Assembly (NCBI GenBank): GCA_025355115.1
Contig: JANXLO010000682.1
Location: forward strand, 1-7,243
Source of the DNA: Chthonomonadaceae bacterium
GTDB taxonomy: Bacteria > Armatimonadota > Chthonomonadetes > Chthonomonadales > Chthonomonadaceae
DNA length: 7,243 nucleotides
Direction: 5' to 3'
A model generated the notes under the pieces. The model searched no databases, was not told where the DNA came from, and saw only the letters and a list, made by a program, of their open reading frames with translations. Shown here piece after piece: positions 6,745 to 7,243 of the stretch. Numbering within the stretch: position 1 is the stretch's first letter; every line of letters begins with the position of its first letter. Both the position numbers and the translations under genes were made by a program.

Positions 6745-7243
6745 TTGGTGTTCTTCGGACTGTTTTTTGCTCTCACTCGCGCGGCGGTCGCCGCTCCGCC
6801 TGTGCCTGTTGGAGAGCCTGTGCTCGAGCCTCCGACGCTACGATGCCTTGGAGTCTACTGGATCGTTCGAGATGACGACGCGCATCCTGCCAGGGTAGGA
6901 GTGTTCTACCGCAAGGCGGGGGCTACAGCCTGGAAGACGGGGCCACCACTATTCAGAGCAGAGAGGGGGCCATTTCGAGACGAAGGAGGCAGACCGAAGG
7001 CTCCGACGCTGACGATCCCTGAGGGGACACATCTATTCGCGGGCAGCGTGCTGCTCCTCGATCCAGACACGGCATACGAGTTGCGCTTGACGCTCATTGG
7101 GGAGGGCGCGGAGAGGGTCCAGAAGCTGCTCAGCGCCCGCACCCTAGTTGAGCCGGTGGCCCCTGCCACTATGATAGAGCGTCATGTGGTACCGGGAATG
7201 CGCGGAGGAGCAGGGACCATCACCGATCCGTTCAGGGGGCTGG
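6745..7243 (+). CDS. Secreted right-handed parallel beta-helix protein, N-terminal part (runs off right edge)
   Basis: The frame is open from 6688 to the right edge, giving 166 codons from the chosen TTG. A hydrophobic signal segment (VFFGLFFALTRAAVAA) is followed by a proline-rich linker and a domain beginning PPTLRCLGVYWIVRDDD, with an Fn3-like look: YRKAGATAWKTG, LFAGSVLLLDPDTAYELRLTL. Near the window end, HVVPGMRGGAGTITDPFRGL is the usual entry to a pectate-lyase-like parallel beta-helix. I recall this arrangement from planctomycete and acidobacterial proteins annotated as right-handed parallel beta-helix repeat-containing. These bind or cleave polysaccharides, but the catalytic part is outside the window. 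The start is uncertain: no ATG is in frame after the TGA at 6685. TTG 6745 or GTG 6748 leave no positive charge before the hydrophobic stretch, whereas an ATT at 6721, 9 nt after AAGGA, would give IQIKSFRP. Confidence 0.75.
   Translation, partial: MVFFGLFFALTRAAVAAPPVPVGEPVLEPPTLRCLGVYWIVRDDDAHPARVGVFYRKAGATAWKTGPPLFRAERGPFRDEGGRPKAPTLTIPEGTHLFAGSVLLLDPDTAYELRLTLIGEGAERVQKLLSARTLVEPVAPATMIERHVVPGMRGGAGTITDPFRGL

Noticed and set aside
6906..7169. An 87-codon minus-strand frame near the right edge
   Set aside because: It is antisense to the beta-helix gene, whose plus-strand frame reads clearly as Fn3-like and beta-helix sequence.

Overview
The window is 7,243 bases of moderately GC-rich bacterial DNA and contains five protein-coding genes. 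Two of them run off the window edges. The gene families point to Acidobacteriota or to the Planctomycetota/Verrucomicrobiota group. The strongest clue is the pairing of a DUF1501 protein with a DUF1549/DUF1553 cytochrome-like protein, backed by a beta-helix protein of a kind I associate with these phyla. Acidobacteriota is my first guess, but this rests on recalled family distribution and not on a search.

Layout: (1) Bases 1-2108, minus strand, hold the first ~702 residues of a secreted DUF1549/DUF1553 protein with a C-X4-CH motif, a bacterial Ig-like domain and a C-X2-CH motif; its C-terminus lies beyond the left edge. (2) Bases 2207-3628, minus strand, hold a complete DUF1501 protein with a twin-arginine signal, 98 bp upstream of gene 1 and probably in the same operon. 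(3) Bases 3834-4451, plus strand, hold a complete nitroreductase-family protein very close to RutE, divergent from gene 2. (4) Bases 4540-6579, minus strand, hold a secreted transglutaminase-like protein with an unusual cysteine cluster at the active site and a beta-rich C-terminal half with two Asp-box-like motifs. It converges on rutE across an 88-bp gap with two hairpins. (5) From about 6745 to the right edge, plus strand, is the N-terminal part of a secreted protein with an Fn3-like domain leading into a right-handed beta-helix; its start codon is unclear.

Four of the five proteins carry export signals, so the region mainly encodes envelope or extracellular proteins. The DUF1501 and DUF1549/DUF1553 proteins are expected to work together, although the biochemical role of this pair is not firmly established. 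The beta-helix protein and the transglutaminase-like protein are plausible parts of extracellular polymer handling. RutE is cytoplasmic and looks unrelated to its neighbours. No gene-free stretch exceeds 300 bases. I saw no RNA genes, CRISPR arrays, transposases or integration sites.
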